NCBI RefSeq assembly: GCF_024124765.2
Contig: NZ_JAMXSR020000002.1
Coordinates: forward strand, 3,058,001-3,122,000
Reading direction: 5' to 3'
DNA length: 64,000 nucleotides
From: Sphingomonas sp. H160509
GTDB lineage: Bacteria > Pseudomonadota > Alphaproteobacteria > Sphingomonadales > Sphingomonadaceae
Part shown: positions 1 to 8,404 of the stretch, piece by piece
Numbering within the stretch: the first letter of the stretch is position 1
Layout of the letters: every line of letters starts with the position of its first letter
The notes under the pieces: model-generated
What the model was told of the DNA's origin: nothing
Databases searched by the model: none
Seen by the model: only the letters and a program-made list of their open reading frames with translations
Translations under genes and position numbers: made by a program

Positions 1-100
1 CTGCTCCGATATCCCCAGTCATGCGTCCCCCCTGCAATATCGGCAGCGTAACGAGTTCGCGACGTTGGCGCGAGAGGCTTCGCATGGTAGCGCATCGACC

Positions 101-1363
101 ATGGCCGACGCAGAAAATCCGACCGAAATGATTGCCGAAATGGGCCGCCGCGCACGCTCCGCCGCGCTGGTGCTCGCGGCGATGCCATCCGAGCGGAAGG
201 CTGCCGCCCTAACGTCGGCGGCGGAGTCGATCCGTGCGGCATCGTCCGAAATCGTTGCGGCGAACGCGGAAGACATGACGCGCGCGGCCGAGGCGGGTCT
301 GTCGGGTGCGTTGCTCGATCGGTTGCGGCTCGACGAAGCGCGGGTCGCGGCGATGGCGGACGGGGTTGCAGCCGTGGCGGCGCTCTCCGATCCGGTAGGG
401 CAGGTGATCGACTCGAGCGAGCGCCCGAACGGCCTCAAGCTCTCGCGCGTCCGCGTGCCGATCGGCGTGATCGGCATCATCTACGAGAGTCGTCCCAACG
501 TCACTGCCGACGCCGCCGCGCTCTGCGTGATGGCCGGCAACGCAGCGATCCTGCGCGGCGGCTCGGAAGCGGTAAAGAGCAATCGCGCGATCCACGCGGC
601 ACTGGTCGCGGGGCTGAAGGCTGGCGGGGTGCCCATCGACGCGGTGCAACTCGTACCGACTACCGATCGCGCGGCGGTCGGCGCGATGTTGAAGGCGGAC
701 GGGATGATCGACCTGATCATTCCCCGCGGCGGCAAGAGCCTCGTGGCCCGTGTCCAGGCCGAAGCGCGCGTGCCCGTCCTCGCGCATCTCGACGGTATCA
801 ATCACGTCTTCGTGCACGCATCGGCCGATCCGGCGATGGCCGAAGGCGTCGTCGTCGATGCGAAGATGCGCCGCACCGGTGTCTGCGGCTCGATGGAAAC
901 GCTGCTGATTGACCGGGACTACACAGATGCAGCCGCTTTGATCCAAAGTCTCGGAGCAACGGGTTGCGAGGTCCGCGGTGACGCAAATGCGCGCGCGCTC
1001 GTCCCCGAGATCGCAGCCGCCGATGCGGCCGACTGGGACACAGAATATCTCGACGCGATCGCCTCGGTCGCGATCGTCGACGGCATCGACGCGGCGGTCG
1101 CGCACATCGCCCGCCACGGCTCGCACCACACCGACGCAATCGTCGCCGAGGATGCTGCGGTCGCCGAGCGCTTCCTCACCGCGGTCGACAGCGCAATCGT
1201 GCTCTGGAACGCCTCCACCCAGTTCGCCGACGGCGGCGAGTTCGGTCTCGGCGCGGAGATCGGCATCGCCACCGGCCGCCTCCACGCCCGCGGCCCGGTC
1301 GCGCTCGAAGGCCTCACCACCTACAAATGGATCGGCCGCGGCATCGGCCAGGTGCGCGGTTGA
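101..1363 (+). CDS. proA: Glutamate-5-semialdehyde dehydrogenase (gamma-glutamyl phosphate reductase)
   Basis: Second step of proline synthesis: NADPH-dependent reduction of gamma-glutamyl phosphate to glutamate-5-semialdehyde in the cytoplasm. The 420-residue product has the normal ProA length. The catalytic cysteine lies in RRTGVCGSMETLL (about residue 267), and the family segments IYESRPNVTADAAALC and IPRGGKSL are present. The ATG at 101 is preferred over a TTG at 65, because the family N-terminus aligns from MADAENP and the extra 12 residues look non-native. The frame is intact. proB is not in the window. The next gene on the same strand starts 32 bases downstream. Confidence 0.95.
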   Translation: MADAENPTEMIAEMGRRARSAALVLAAMPSERKAAALTSAAESIRAASSEIVAANAEDMTRAAEAGLSGALLDRLRLDEARVAAMADGVAAVAALSDPVGQVIDSSERPNGLKLSRVRVPIGVIGIIYESRPNVTADAAALCVMAGNAAILRGGSEAVKSNRAIHAALVAGLKAGGVPIDAVQLVPTTDRAAVGAMLKADGMIDLIIPRGGKSLVARVQAEARVPVLAHLDGINHVFVHASADPAMAEGVVVDAKMRRTGVCGSMETLLIDRDYTDAAALIQSLGATGCEVRGDANARALVPEIAAADAADWDTEYLDAIASVAIVDGIDAAVAHIARHGSHHTDAIVAEDAAVAERFLTAVDSAIVLWNASTQFADGGEFGLGAEIGIATGRLHARGPVALEGLTTYKWIGRGIGQVRG

Positions 1364-1394
1364 TGCTCCCTACCGATCGGCGTAACTTAAGCCC

Positions 1395-1649
1395 ATGAAC
1401 GCGCCCATCTCGATCACCACCCCGCTCGATCCCACGACCTTCGCGATGGTCGAGGAACTTGCGCGGTATCGCGGTATCACCGGCGAGGAGTTCGCTGCCG
1501 AAGCGATCCGGGAGGCAGCCGAGCATCATGCAGGGATGCGCGCCTTCATCCAAGAGGGGATCGACTCCGCTGATCGCGGCGAACTGATAAGCCAGGAAGA
1601 GATGGAAATCTGGTTCGAAGAGCGCGTGGCTGCTCGTCGGCGAGGATGA
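1395..1649 (+). CDS. Small ribbon-helix-helix-like protein, probable ParD-type antitoxin
   Basis: 84 residues. The N-terminal part (about residues 5-45, ISITTPLDPTTFAMVEELA followed by ITGEEFAAEAIREA) has the strand-helix-helix pattern of MetJ/Arc/CopG-type antitoxins. The C-terminal part is charged (ISQEEMEIWFEERV), as in antitoxin tails that wrap the toxin. Its stop codon overlaps the start of a ParE-like gene in an ATGA junction, so the two are translationally coupled. That context is the main argument for an antitoxin that also autorepresses the pair. Specific family membership is inferred, not certain. Confidence 0.7.
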   Translation: MNAPISITTPLDPTTFAMVEELARYRGITGEEFAAEAIREAAEHHAGMRAFIQEGIDSADRGELISQEEMEIWFEERVAARRRG

Positions 1650-1931
1650 GTCGCGCAACCTGGACTCCCCCTCGCGCAGATCGATCTCGCACGGATCGAT
1701 GATTTCAACGCTCGACGCGATCTCGACTATGCCGATCTAGTGGGCAGCGCTGCGATCGCGGCAGGTAATTTCCTCGCCGATTTTCCCGCCGCAGGTCCGA
1801 TCGTCGACCGCGACGAGCGCAAGTGGTGCGTACCTGATACCGACTATATATTGATCTACCGCATCGTCCCGCACGGCGTCGAAATCCTGCGAACTTATCA
1901 TGGTCGTGAGAACTGGCGTAAACAGCGGTGA
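1646..1931 (+). CDS. ParE/RelE-type toxin (frame broken by a C5 run)
   Basis: Type II toxin partner of the preceding gene. ParE proteins usually poison gyrase; the target here is inferred only from the family. Removing one C from the C5 run at 1667-1671 gives a continuous 94-residue protein. It begins MSRATWTPLAQIDLARIDDF and ends with the typical DYILIYRIVPHGVEILR and H-G-R strands of the RelE/ParE fold. As written, the frame stops after 18 codons. The ATG at 1646 overlaps the antitoxin stop, and the toxin stop overlaps the nadD GTG start, so the pair sits inside an otherwise housekeeping operon. The break is probably a sequencing error, but a real inactivating mutation cannot be excluded for a toxin. 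Confidence 0.75.
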
Positions 1932-2542
1932 CCCACGTCGGCATCCTAGGCGGGTCGTTCAATCCCGCGCATAACGGCCACCGCGGCATCACGCTCGCGG
2001 CAATCGACGCGCTCGCGCTCGACGAGGCGTGGTGGCTGGTGTCGCCCGGCAACCCGCTCAAGGACGCGGCGAACGACATGGCGCCGCTCGCCGCGCGTCT
2101 CGCCTCGGCGCGACGGATGGCTCGCCGCGCGCCGATCCGCGCGACCGATATCGAGGCGCGGCTCCACACCCGCTACACGCTCGACACGATCCGCAAGCTC
2201 AAGCGGCGCTACCCCAAAATTCGGTTCATCTGGCTGATGGGGGCGGACAATCTCGCCGACTTCCATCGGTGGAAGAACTGGCGCCAGATCGCCCGCGAGG
2301 TTCCGATTGCGGTAATCGCGCGTCCGGGATATGACGGGCGCGCCCTCGCGGCCCCCGCGATGGGTTGGCTGCGGCGCTTCCAACGGCGCACAGACCATGC
2401 GAAGAGCTGGACGACGTGGAGATTGCCGGCCCTCGTGCTGTTGCGCTTCCGACCCGACCCGACCTCCGCAACCGGCCTGCGCGCCGAAAATCCCGACTGG
2501 GCCCAGCACGTTGCTGGCTCGGTAGTCTTACCCAGGAGCTGA
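1928..2542 (+). CDS. nadD: Nicotinate-nucleotide adenylyltransferase
   Basis: Transfers AMP from ATP to nicotinate mononucleotide to make deamido-NAD in NAD synthesis. 204 residues, normal for NadD. The nucleotidyltransferase motif GGSFNPAHNGH is at residues 8-18, and the C-terminal phosphate-binding signature appears as SATGLR (family consensus ISSTxIR). WLMGADNLADFHRWKNW is the usual central NadD segment. The GTG start at 1928 overlaps the upstream toxin stop by four bases; the family N-terminus THVGILGG fits this start exactly. rsfS starts two bases after the stop, as in many proteobacterial nadD-rsfS-rlmH clusters. Confidence 0.95.
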   Translation: MTHVGILGGSFNPAHNGHRGITLAAIDALALDEAWWLVSPGNPLKDAANDMAPLAARLASARRMARRAPIRATDIEARLHTRYTLDTIRKLKRRYPKIRFIWLMGADNLADFHRWKNWRQIAREVPIAVIARPGYDGRALAAPAMGWLRRFQRRTDHAKSWTTWRLPALVLLRFRPDPTSATGLRAENPDWAQHVAGSVVLPRS

Positions 2543-2543
2543 C

Positions 2544-2951
2544 TTGGCCACTTCCCCTACTGCCCCTCGCGCGACCGACCCCGAAGAGGTTGAGGCGCTG
2601 CATCGCCTGATCCTCGCGTCGCTCGACGACGACCAGGCGGTCGAGACCATCTCGATCCCGCTCGCGGGCAAGACCAGCATCGCCGATTACATGGTGATCG
2701 CCAGCGGTCGTTCGACCCGCCAGGTCGCCTCGATGGCGCAGAAGCTGGCCGAGCGGATCAAGGCCGAGTTCAAGCGCCCGGTTAAGATCGAAGGCCTGCC
2801 GACCGCCGACTGGGTTCTGATCGACGCGACCGACGTCATCGTCCACCTGTTCCGCCCCGAAGTCCGCAGCTTCTACAATCTCGAGCGGATGTGGGCATTC
2901 GGCGACGCACCGGCGCCGCCACCGGTGCCGACCTTCACCGACGAAGACTGA
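2544..2951 (+). CDS. rsfS: Ribosome silencing factor RsfS (YbeB/Iojap family)
   Basis: Binds uL14 on the large ribosomal subunit and blocks 30S joining during starvation (family knowledge). 135 residues. The conserved block IADYMVIASGRSTRQVASMA and the C-terminal DWVLIDATDVIVHLFRPEVR followed by Y-N-L-E identify the family; the extra proline-rich tail is variable. The start is TTG at 2544 with a CAGGAG ribosome-binding site that lies inside the end of nadD. It is co-transcribed with nadD and rlmH. The frame is intact. Confidence 0.93.
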   Translation: MATSPTAPRATDPEEVEALHRLILASLDDDQAVETISIPLAGKTSIADYMVIASGRSTRQVASMAQKLAERIKAEFKRPVKIEGLPTADWVLIDATDVIVHLFRPEVRSFYNLERMWAFGDAPAPPPVPTFTDED

Positions 2952-2967
2952 TCCCAAGGCGGCGGCG

Positions 2968-3390
2968 GTGCTGCTCCACATCGTCGCCCGCGGTCGGATC
3001 GGGCGCTCGCCCGAGGCCGACCTCGTCGACCGCTATCTGAAGCGCATCGTCTGGCCGACCAAGGTCAGCGAGCTCCCCGACACCGGCGGCAAGATTCCGC
3101 TGATCGGGGAGCAGGCCAAGCGCATCCTGCTCGACGAGAAGGGCGAGACGCTGTCCTCGACGCAGTTCGCGCAAAAGCTCGAGCGATGGCGCGACGACGG
3201 CGTCCGCGAGGCGCGGTTCATGATCGGGGCCGCCGACGGCTTCGACGACGCGGCGCGCGACGAGGCGGACCTGCTGTTTTCGTTCGGCCGCGCGACATGG
3301 CCGCATCTGCTCGCCCGCGCGATGCTTGCCGAACAGCTCTTCCGCGCCACCAGCATCCTTGCCAACCACCCCTATCACCGCGAAGGGTGA
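2968..3390 (+). CDS. rlmH: 23S rRNA (pseudouridine-1915-N3)-methyltransferase RlmH
   Basis: SPOUT-class methyltransferase that N3-methylates pseudouridine 1915 in helix 69 of 23S rRNA on 70S ribosomes. 140 residues, slightly shorter than the 155 of E. coli. SAM-knot residues are visible in FMIGAADGFDD, and the diagnostic C-terminus is SILANHPYHREG. The start is GTG at 2968, 16 bases after the rsfS stop. The stop TGA at 3388-3390 abuts the envC-like gene. The frame is intact. Confidence 0.95.
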   Translation: MLLHIVARGRIGRSPEADLVDRYLKRIVWPTKVSELPDTGGKIPLIGEQAKRILLDEKGETLSSTQFAQKLERWRDDGVREARFMIGAADGFDDAARDEADLLFSFGRATWPHLLARAMLAEQLFRATSILANHPYHREG

Positions 3391-3393
3391 TGC

Positions 3394-4568
3394 ATGAGGG
3401 CAGGGGGGCGTCTTGGCGATCGCGGCGCTGTTCGCGGCGGCGGGGGGTAGCCGCACAGACTGATGCGCCCGAGTTGGCGAGCGAACAGCAACGCCTGGTC
3501 GCTGCCAAACGCGATGCGGTAATCGCCACTGCCCGTGCCGCCAAACTCGTCGCCGCAGCCACGCGGGAACGCAACGCGGCCGACAAGGCGCGCCGTGAGG
3601 AACTGGCGCTCGCTGCACGCGTGACCGCCGCCGAAGCGAACCTCGCAACCGCCAGCGCCCGCGTGGCGCTAGTCGACCGCCTCCTGTCCGATCAGCGCGC
3701 CAAGCTCGGCCGCGCGCAAGCCCCCGTCGCCCGCCTACTCGCGGCGCTGGAATCGCTGGCCCGCCGCCCTACGATCGTCGCGGTCGCGCAGCCGGGATCG
3801 GTCGACGACCTCGTCCATGTCCGCGCAGTGCTCGGCAGCGCGCTTCCCGTGGTGCGCCAGCGTACCGAGGCCGTTCGCACCGAACTCGCCGAGACGCGGC
3901 GTTTGCAGGCCAGCGCGACGCTCGCCGCCAAGGCGCTCGCCGACGGCCGTGCGCGTCTGGAGAACGACCGCATCGCGCTGGCCACCTTGGAGGCGCGCCA
4001 TCGCCAGCGCAGCCAGTCGCTCGGCCGCGGCGCGCTCGGCGAGTCCGATCGCGCGCTGGCGCTCGGCGAACGCGCGCGCGATCTCGTCGACGGCATGGCC
4101 GCCACCACCAACGCCAAGGCGACCGCAGCCAGCCTGATTGCGCTCGCCGGTCCGATCCCCCGCCCGATCGCGCCCGGCATCACGCCCCCGGCGCCACCGA
4201 GCGGCGTGTACCGCATGCCGGTAGCGGGCAGGCTCGTCACCGGTTTCGACGAAGTCTCGGACGCCGGAGTCCGATCGCGCGGCCTGACCTTCGCCACCGC
4301 TCCCAGTGCGCGCGTCGTCGCGCCTGCTGCAGGGACGATCCGCTACGCCCGCCGCTTTCGCGACTACGGGGTTATCGTCATCGTCGACCACGCCGATGGT
4401 TGGACCAGCCTCGTCACCGGCCTCGCGGCAACCTTCGCAAAGCCCGGCGACCGTGTCACGATGGGCGCCCCGCTCGGCACCGCCCCCCGCCAAGACCCGC
4501 GCATCACCGTCGAACTCCGCCGCCGGGGTCGCCCGGTCGATGTCGCTTCGTTGATAGGACCCAGCTGA
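3394..4568 (+). CDS. envC: Murein hydrolase activator EnvC-like protein (M23/LytM domain, two frame breaks in the signal peptide)
   Basis: Periplasmic coiled-coil plus LytM protein that activates septal amidases. Over-called G runs at 3403-3408 and 3442-3447 hide the signal peptide. Removing one G from each gives MRAGGVLAIAALFAAAGVAA followed by QTDAPE, a clean signal peptide, and a 390-residue protein. Residues about 25-240 are an Ala/Arg/Glu-rich coiled coil. Residues about 280-390 are LytM-like, but the zinc ligands are missing: H-x3-D is replaced by RGLTF, and the HxH strand by ITVEL. It therefore resembles the non-catalytic EnvC activator, not an endopeptidase. It follows rlmH directly and precedes ctpA, a common order. 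Confidence 0.85.
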
Positions 4569-4590
4569 TCAGCCAAATCCGATGGGCGCA

Positions 4591-4730
4591 GCTTTCGATC
4601 CTCCCCCGCAAGGGGGAGGTGTCGCCGAAGGTGACGGAAGGGGGAGGACACGGAGCAGCGGTAATCTCTTACCGCCCCCTCCGTCTGGCAAGTGCCAGCC
4701 ACCTCCCCCTGGCGGGGGAGGATCGAAAGC
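4591..4730. repeat. Extragenic palindrome, family A copy 1
   Basis: About 140 bases. The outer arms GCTTTCGATCCTCCCCC and GGGGGAGGATCGAAAGC are perfect inverted complements. Inside lie a CCTCCCCCGCAAGGGGGAGG hairpin and the conserved inner segment GAAGGTGACGGA...GGGGGAGGACACGG. Two further copies occur at 33747-33870 and 49802-49928. It fills the envC-ctpA gap and could form a long cruciform or RNA stem. Confidence 0.85.
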
Positions 4731-4856
4731 CCCCCGGGTCAGCCCCCATTAACCCCCACGAGCCTTCACTCCGCGCGCGCGTTGCCGCCAGCGTTCCGCT
4801 ACGCTACGCCGTCACGACCGTACGACACGTCTTTTTCTCAGGTTGCAGGACCATCG

Positions 4857-6246
4857 ATGCCTCGTCCTATACTGCGTACCCCGTTCCTTGCCGCGACTGC
4901 GATCGTCGGCGCGCTGACGCTGATCCCATTGGCCACCTCCGCGATGGCGGCAGTCGACACCGACACGTACCGCGAGTTCGACCAGTTCCTCGACGTCTTC
5001 AACCGCGTGAAGGCGGAATATGTCGACAAGGTCGATGACAAGACGCTGATCAAGGGCGCGATCCAGGGCATGCTCGCCAGCCTCGATCCGCACTCCAGCT
5101 ATGTCGATGCTCTCGACTACGAAAACCTCCGGATTATGACCGAGGGCAATTACGGCGGTCTCGGGCTGACGGTGCAGATGGAGGACGGTGCGATCAAGGT
5201 CGTCGCCCCGCAGGAGGATTCCCCCCGCTGCCCGCGCCGGCGTCAAATCCGGCGACTACATCACGCATATCGACGGCAAGCTGATCTACGGCGATTCGCT
5301 CGACGAGGCGGTCGGCAAGATGCGCGGCAAGCCCGGCAGCAAGATCACGCTCGGCCTCGTCCGTCCCGGCCGCGACAAGCCGCTCGAGGTGACGATGATG
5401 CGCGAGATCATCGTCCAGAAGCCGGTGAAATGGGAAGTCCGCGGCGACGTCGGTTATATCAACATCAATACCTTCAGTGAGAACACCGGCGCCGACACCC
5501 GCGCAGCGATCATGGCGATCGACAAATCACTCGGCCACCGCCCGCTCGGCTATGTCGTCGACCTCCGCGAGAATGGCGGCGGGCTCCTGACCCAGGCGAT
5601 CGAAGTCAGCGACGCGTTCCTCGATCACGGCGAGATCGTCTCGCAGCGCGGTCGCGAGAAGACCGATATCGAGCGTTATTACGCCAAGCCCGGCGACGAC
5701 GCGCACGGCCTGCCGGTCGTCGTCCTCACCGATCCCGGCACCGCCTCCGCCTCCGAGATCGTCGCCGGCGCGCTGCAGGATCACCACCGCGCGCTGATCA
5801 TGGGCGAGCGCAGCTTCGGCAAGGGCTCGGTCCAGACGGTGTTGCAGCTCGGCCCGGAGACCGCGCTTCGCCTCACCACGGCGCGCTACTTCACGCCGTC
5901 AGGCCGGTCGGTGCAGGAGGGCGGGATCGAGCCCGACATCAAGGTGCCGCAGCTCACCGATCCCGACTACAAGTCGCGCCCGGTGTTCCGCGAGGCCGAT
6001 CTGCGCAAGCATCTGATCAACGAGGTGAAGGCCGACAACGCGGTGCTCGAGGAGGATACCAAGACCGATCCGCGCTTCTCGCAGACCCCCGACCAGTTGA
6101 AGAAACAGGGGATCGACGACTTCCAGCTCTATTACGCGCTGAAGACCGTCGCGCGCCTCGGCGGCCCGGTGCAGGTTGCCGCCGCCACCAAGCCGCGCCC
6201 GGTCAAGCCCGATCCCACGGATACCACCAAGGCGCCCGCCAAGTGA
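4857..6246 (+). CDS. ctpA: Carboxyl-terminal processing protease, S41 family (frame broken at C6)
   Basis: Periplasmic serine protease that trims or degrades proteins from the C-terminus. The repaired product is 462 residues: signal peptide (residues 1-31, ending TSAMAA), PDZ domain around 90-180 (GNYGGLGLTVQ), then the S41 domain. The catalytic dyad is Ser297 (GTASASEI) and Lys322 (GERSFGKGS), 25 residues apart as in Prc/CtpA. The C6 run at 5221-5226 breaks the frame; removing one C restores EDSPAARAGVKSGDYI. The start ATG at 4857 gives the complete signal peptide. It is followed without a gap by the dsbB-like gene. Confidence 0.93.
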
Positions 6247-6266
6247 GCGTGCGTCGTGGTTTGGGA

Positions 6267-6750
6267 ATGACCAAGAACGAAGAGATCGCGCGCGCCATCG
6301 CGCTCCTGCTACCGGCGTTCCTGCTGCTTGGCGCGCTCGGTTCGCAATATCTTGGCGGGCTGTACCCCTTGCGAGATGTGCCATTGGCAGCGGTGGCCGC
6401 ATTATTCCGCGGTGCTGATCGCGGGCGCGACGTTCTTGGTCCCCGGCCGTTCGCTGCGGGCGTCGCTGGTGATCATTGCCGGGCTGTTGATTGGTCTCAG
6501 CGGGCTGATCGGCGTCGCGCATGCCGGCGTCGAATATCATTGGTGGAACGGCTTCACCGCCTGCACCACGACCGTCTCGATGGCCGGCACGACCGCCGCC
6601 GAGCGTCTCGCCGCGATCATGAACGCGCCGATGGTCCGCTGCGATTCGCCGCAGTGGAAACTGCTCGGGATTTCGCTCGCCGGGTTCAACGCCATCTTTT
6701 CCCTCGTTGGTGCGTTCACCATATTCGCACTCATGAGGAAAACGAGATGA
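6267..6750 (+). CDS. dsbB: Disulfide bond formation protein B (DsbB family; frame broken)
   Basis: Inner-membrane quinone reductase that reoxidises DsbA. The repaired product is 160 residues with four hydrophobic segments. The first redox pair lies in LYPCEMCHWQRWPHY, the DsbB CxxC motif followed by the quinone-contacting W-Q-R. The second pair is the cysteines in NGFTACTTT and MVRCDSPQWKLLGISLAG. The frame breaks in the CCCCTT run at 6365-6370; dropping one base joins GLYP to CEMC. The start is uncertain: ATG 6267 (MTKNEE) is given, but a GTG at 6243 overlapping the ctpA stop is possible. It works with the DsbA-like proteins at 17.6-19.0 kb. The stop overlaps the coq7 start. Confidence 0.88.
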
Positions 6751-7284
6751 GCGGCTGGAAGCCAGGCGACGCGAAGCGCGCCACCGATTCGATGATCCGC
6801 GTCGATCAGGCCGGCGAATACGGCGCGATCCGGATCTACGCAGGGCAGCTCGCCGTGCTCGGCGACCGCCATCCGGCGTCGCGCTCGATCCATCACATGG
6901 CGCAGCAGGAGGAGCGCCACCGAGCGTTCTTCGACAAGATGATCGTCGGGCGCCGCGTGCGGCCGACAGTGCTGCAACCGATCTGGAAAGTCGCCGGCTT
7001 CGCGCTAGGCGCCGTGACGGCCGCGATCAGCCCGCGGGCGGCCATGGCGTGCACCGCCGCGGTCGAGACCGAGATCGACAAGCATTACGAAGAACAGCTC
7101 GTTCAGCTTGGTGCCAGCGACCCCGAGCTATCGGCAGCGATCCTGGATTTCCAGGCCGAGGAACTCGAACATAAAGCCACCGCGATCGCCGCGGGGGGCG
7201 GAGGAGACGCCGGGTTATCCGGTATTGAGTGCCGCGATCCGGCTCGGCTGCAAGGTTGCGATCGCGACTGCCAAGCGGATCTGA
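6747..7284 (+). CDS. coq7: 3-demethoxyubiquinol 3-hydroxylase, COQ7/CAT5 family (frame broken at G6)
   Basis: Membrane-associated di-iron hydroxylase of late ubiquinone synthesis. It is the usual alphaproteobacterial alternative to UbiF. The repaired product is 178 residues, the normal length. The iron-binding pattern is E in VDQAGEYGAIRIYAGQ, E-E-x-x-H in QQEERHRAFF, E in DKHYEEQL, and E-x-x-H in EELEHKATA. The G6 run at 7193-7198 breaks the frame; with G5 the protein continues AAGAEETPGYPVLSAAIRLG to a stop at 7282-7284. The ATG at 6747 overlaps the end of dsbB. That link is logical, since DsbB passes electrons to ubiquinone. Confidence 0.93.
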
Positions 7285-7340
7285 GATGCGGCCGATACAA
7301 TGAGATACGGCCAGTGACTGAAGTACGGATTGTGGGAGTG

Positions 7341-7867
7341 ATGCGTATGAAAATGCTTTTTTGCGACGGCTTTGCTCGTCGCCGGACCCGTTGCGGCGCA
7401 GACGGCGCAACCTGCTCGCCCTGTAGCGCCGCCAACGCTGGCGCAGATACCCGCCAAGGGACCGACGCTGGCACCGGCTCTGCCCGGTGCTACCGGCAAG
7501 GCCAAACCGATTTCCGCCCCCCGGCGAAGTCTCGCGCAGTGCACCCATCAACGGCGTCCTCACGTTGTTCGGCAACGAACGCTGCCCGACCAACCAGAAC
7601 GGCGAGGAAATCGTTGTCTGCGTTCGCCGCAGCGCACAGGAGCAATACCGCGTCCCCAAGGAACTCCGCGAGTTCGTCGTCACGCCCGAAAATGCAAGCT
7701 GGGCAACCAAGGCACAGGGCACGATGGACGCCGGGTCGGGCGTCAACACGATCGGAAGCTGCTCGGCGGTCGGCGCAGGCGGCGCCACCGGCTGCTTCGG
7801 TCAGCGGGTGCGAGAATCGCGGCTGGAGAACAAGACGCGCGCGGCAGAAGTCCCCGTCCTCCCGTAA
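7341..7867 (+). CDS. Secreted protein of unknown function (two frame breaks)
   Basis: I do not recognise the family. Two over-called runs, T6 at 7357-7362 and C6 at 7517-7522, split it. With one base removed from each, the product is about 174 residues: a signal peptide MRMKMLFATALLVAGPVAAQ, a Pro/Ala-rich linker to about residue 60, then a compact domain. That domain has four cysteines, in NERCPTNQ, EEIVVCVRR, IGSCSAVG and GGATGCFGQ, possibly forming two disulfides. Alternative start at 7347. It lies on the same strand 56 bases after coq7. A periplasmic or exported location is inferred from the signal peptide. Confidence 0.6.
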
Positions 7868-7897
7868 ACCCGTCGTAAACGACAACGCCATTATTTC

Positions 7898-7936
7898 CCC
7901 CTCCCTGAAAGGGAGGGGGCAGGGGTGGGTCGGCTT
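7898..7936. repeat. CCCTCCCTGAAAGGGAGGG palindrome (half element)
   Basis: A hairpin CCCTCCCTGAAAGGGAGGG followed by CAGGGGTGGGTCGG. The same modules occur as a complete two-armed element at 12136-12237. This copy seems to be a solo arm. It lies just after the secreted protein and could also act as a terminator-like stem. Confidence 0.6.
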
Positions 7937-8030
7937 ATCGCACCGCTTACCGTCCCCTGGCGCACAAAAGGGGGCAAACGGATGGGCTAACATCGGGAAA
8001 TTGAAAACCGTCCGCGCCCGATCCGCGTCG

Positions 8031-8142
8031 ATGGTTACGAAAAAGACTTCTCGCCTACTCTGCAATTCTTCTTGCCGCCGTCATGACCGCGCTGATGCTC
8101 GGGACGTGGCTGTTCGCCCGACACCCGCGCGCGCTGTTTTAG
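8031..8142 (+). CDS. Possible 36-residue single-span membrane peptide (frame broken at A5)
   Basis: Removing one A from the A5 run at 8040-8044 gives MVTKRLLAYSAILLAAVMTA followed by LMLGTWLFARHPRALF and a stop at 8140-8142. This is one strong transmembrane helix with a basic N-terminus. Only the codon pattern and hydrophobicity support it. There is no clear ribosome-binding site and no family match that I recognise. Confidence 0.35.
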
Positions 8143-8263
8143 ACGTAACTGTCCTACAGGCGGATGGAGTGGCATGATGCGCGAATGACGTCGGCAACCA
8201 ACTGGAGTGCGTTCGCTAAAACCGCCCCCCTACGGTGCGTCGGGCGCAGCGGAAAATGCTGCA

Positions 8264-8288
8264 CCAGCGTCTGCACTTTCTGCACTTC
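8264..8288 (+). promoter_or_regulatory. TGCACTT tandem-repeat motif, copy 1
   Basis: CCAGCGTCTGCACTTTCTGCACTTC contains two TGCACTT units with a 9-base period. A 24-of-25 identical copy in the same orientation relative to its downstream gene lies at 13602-13626 on the minus strand. This copy ends about 116 bases before the DJ-1/PfpI start; the other ends about 101 bases before the radical-SAM start. Function is unknown. It could be an operator or part of a leader. Confidence 0.5.
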
Positions 8289-8404
8289 GGGCGAGCGCGG
8301 TCCTTGCACGTTGCCGGACTCGCGCAGTTTTTCAGCGAGTTAGGGGCCATTTGGAGCGATTTCGCGATTCTTGATCGTAAGAATCTATCGTAAGGAGTCA
8401 TCAC

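Noticed and set aside
1..22. Possible divergent gene leaving the left edge (ATG at 22 on the minus strand after a GGGGGGA stretch)
   Set aside because: Only seven codons (MTGDIGA) are visible, which is too little to call a gene.
8185..8343. 52-codon frame encoding a cysteine-rich peptide with CCTSVCTFCTS
   Set aside because: The cysteines come from the TGCACTT repeat; the second copy also translates as SVCTLCTS but in a different context. No ribosome-binding site; more likely regulatory DNA than a peptide.
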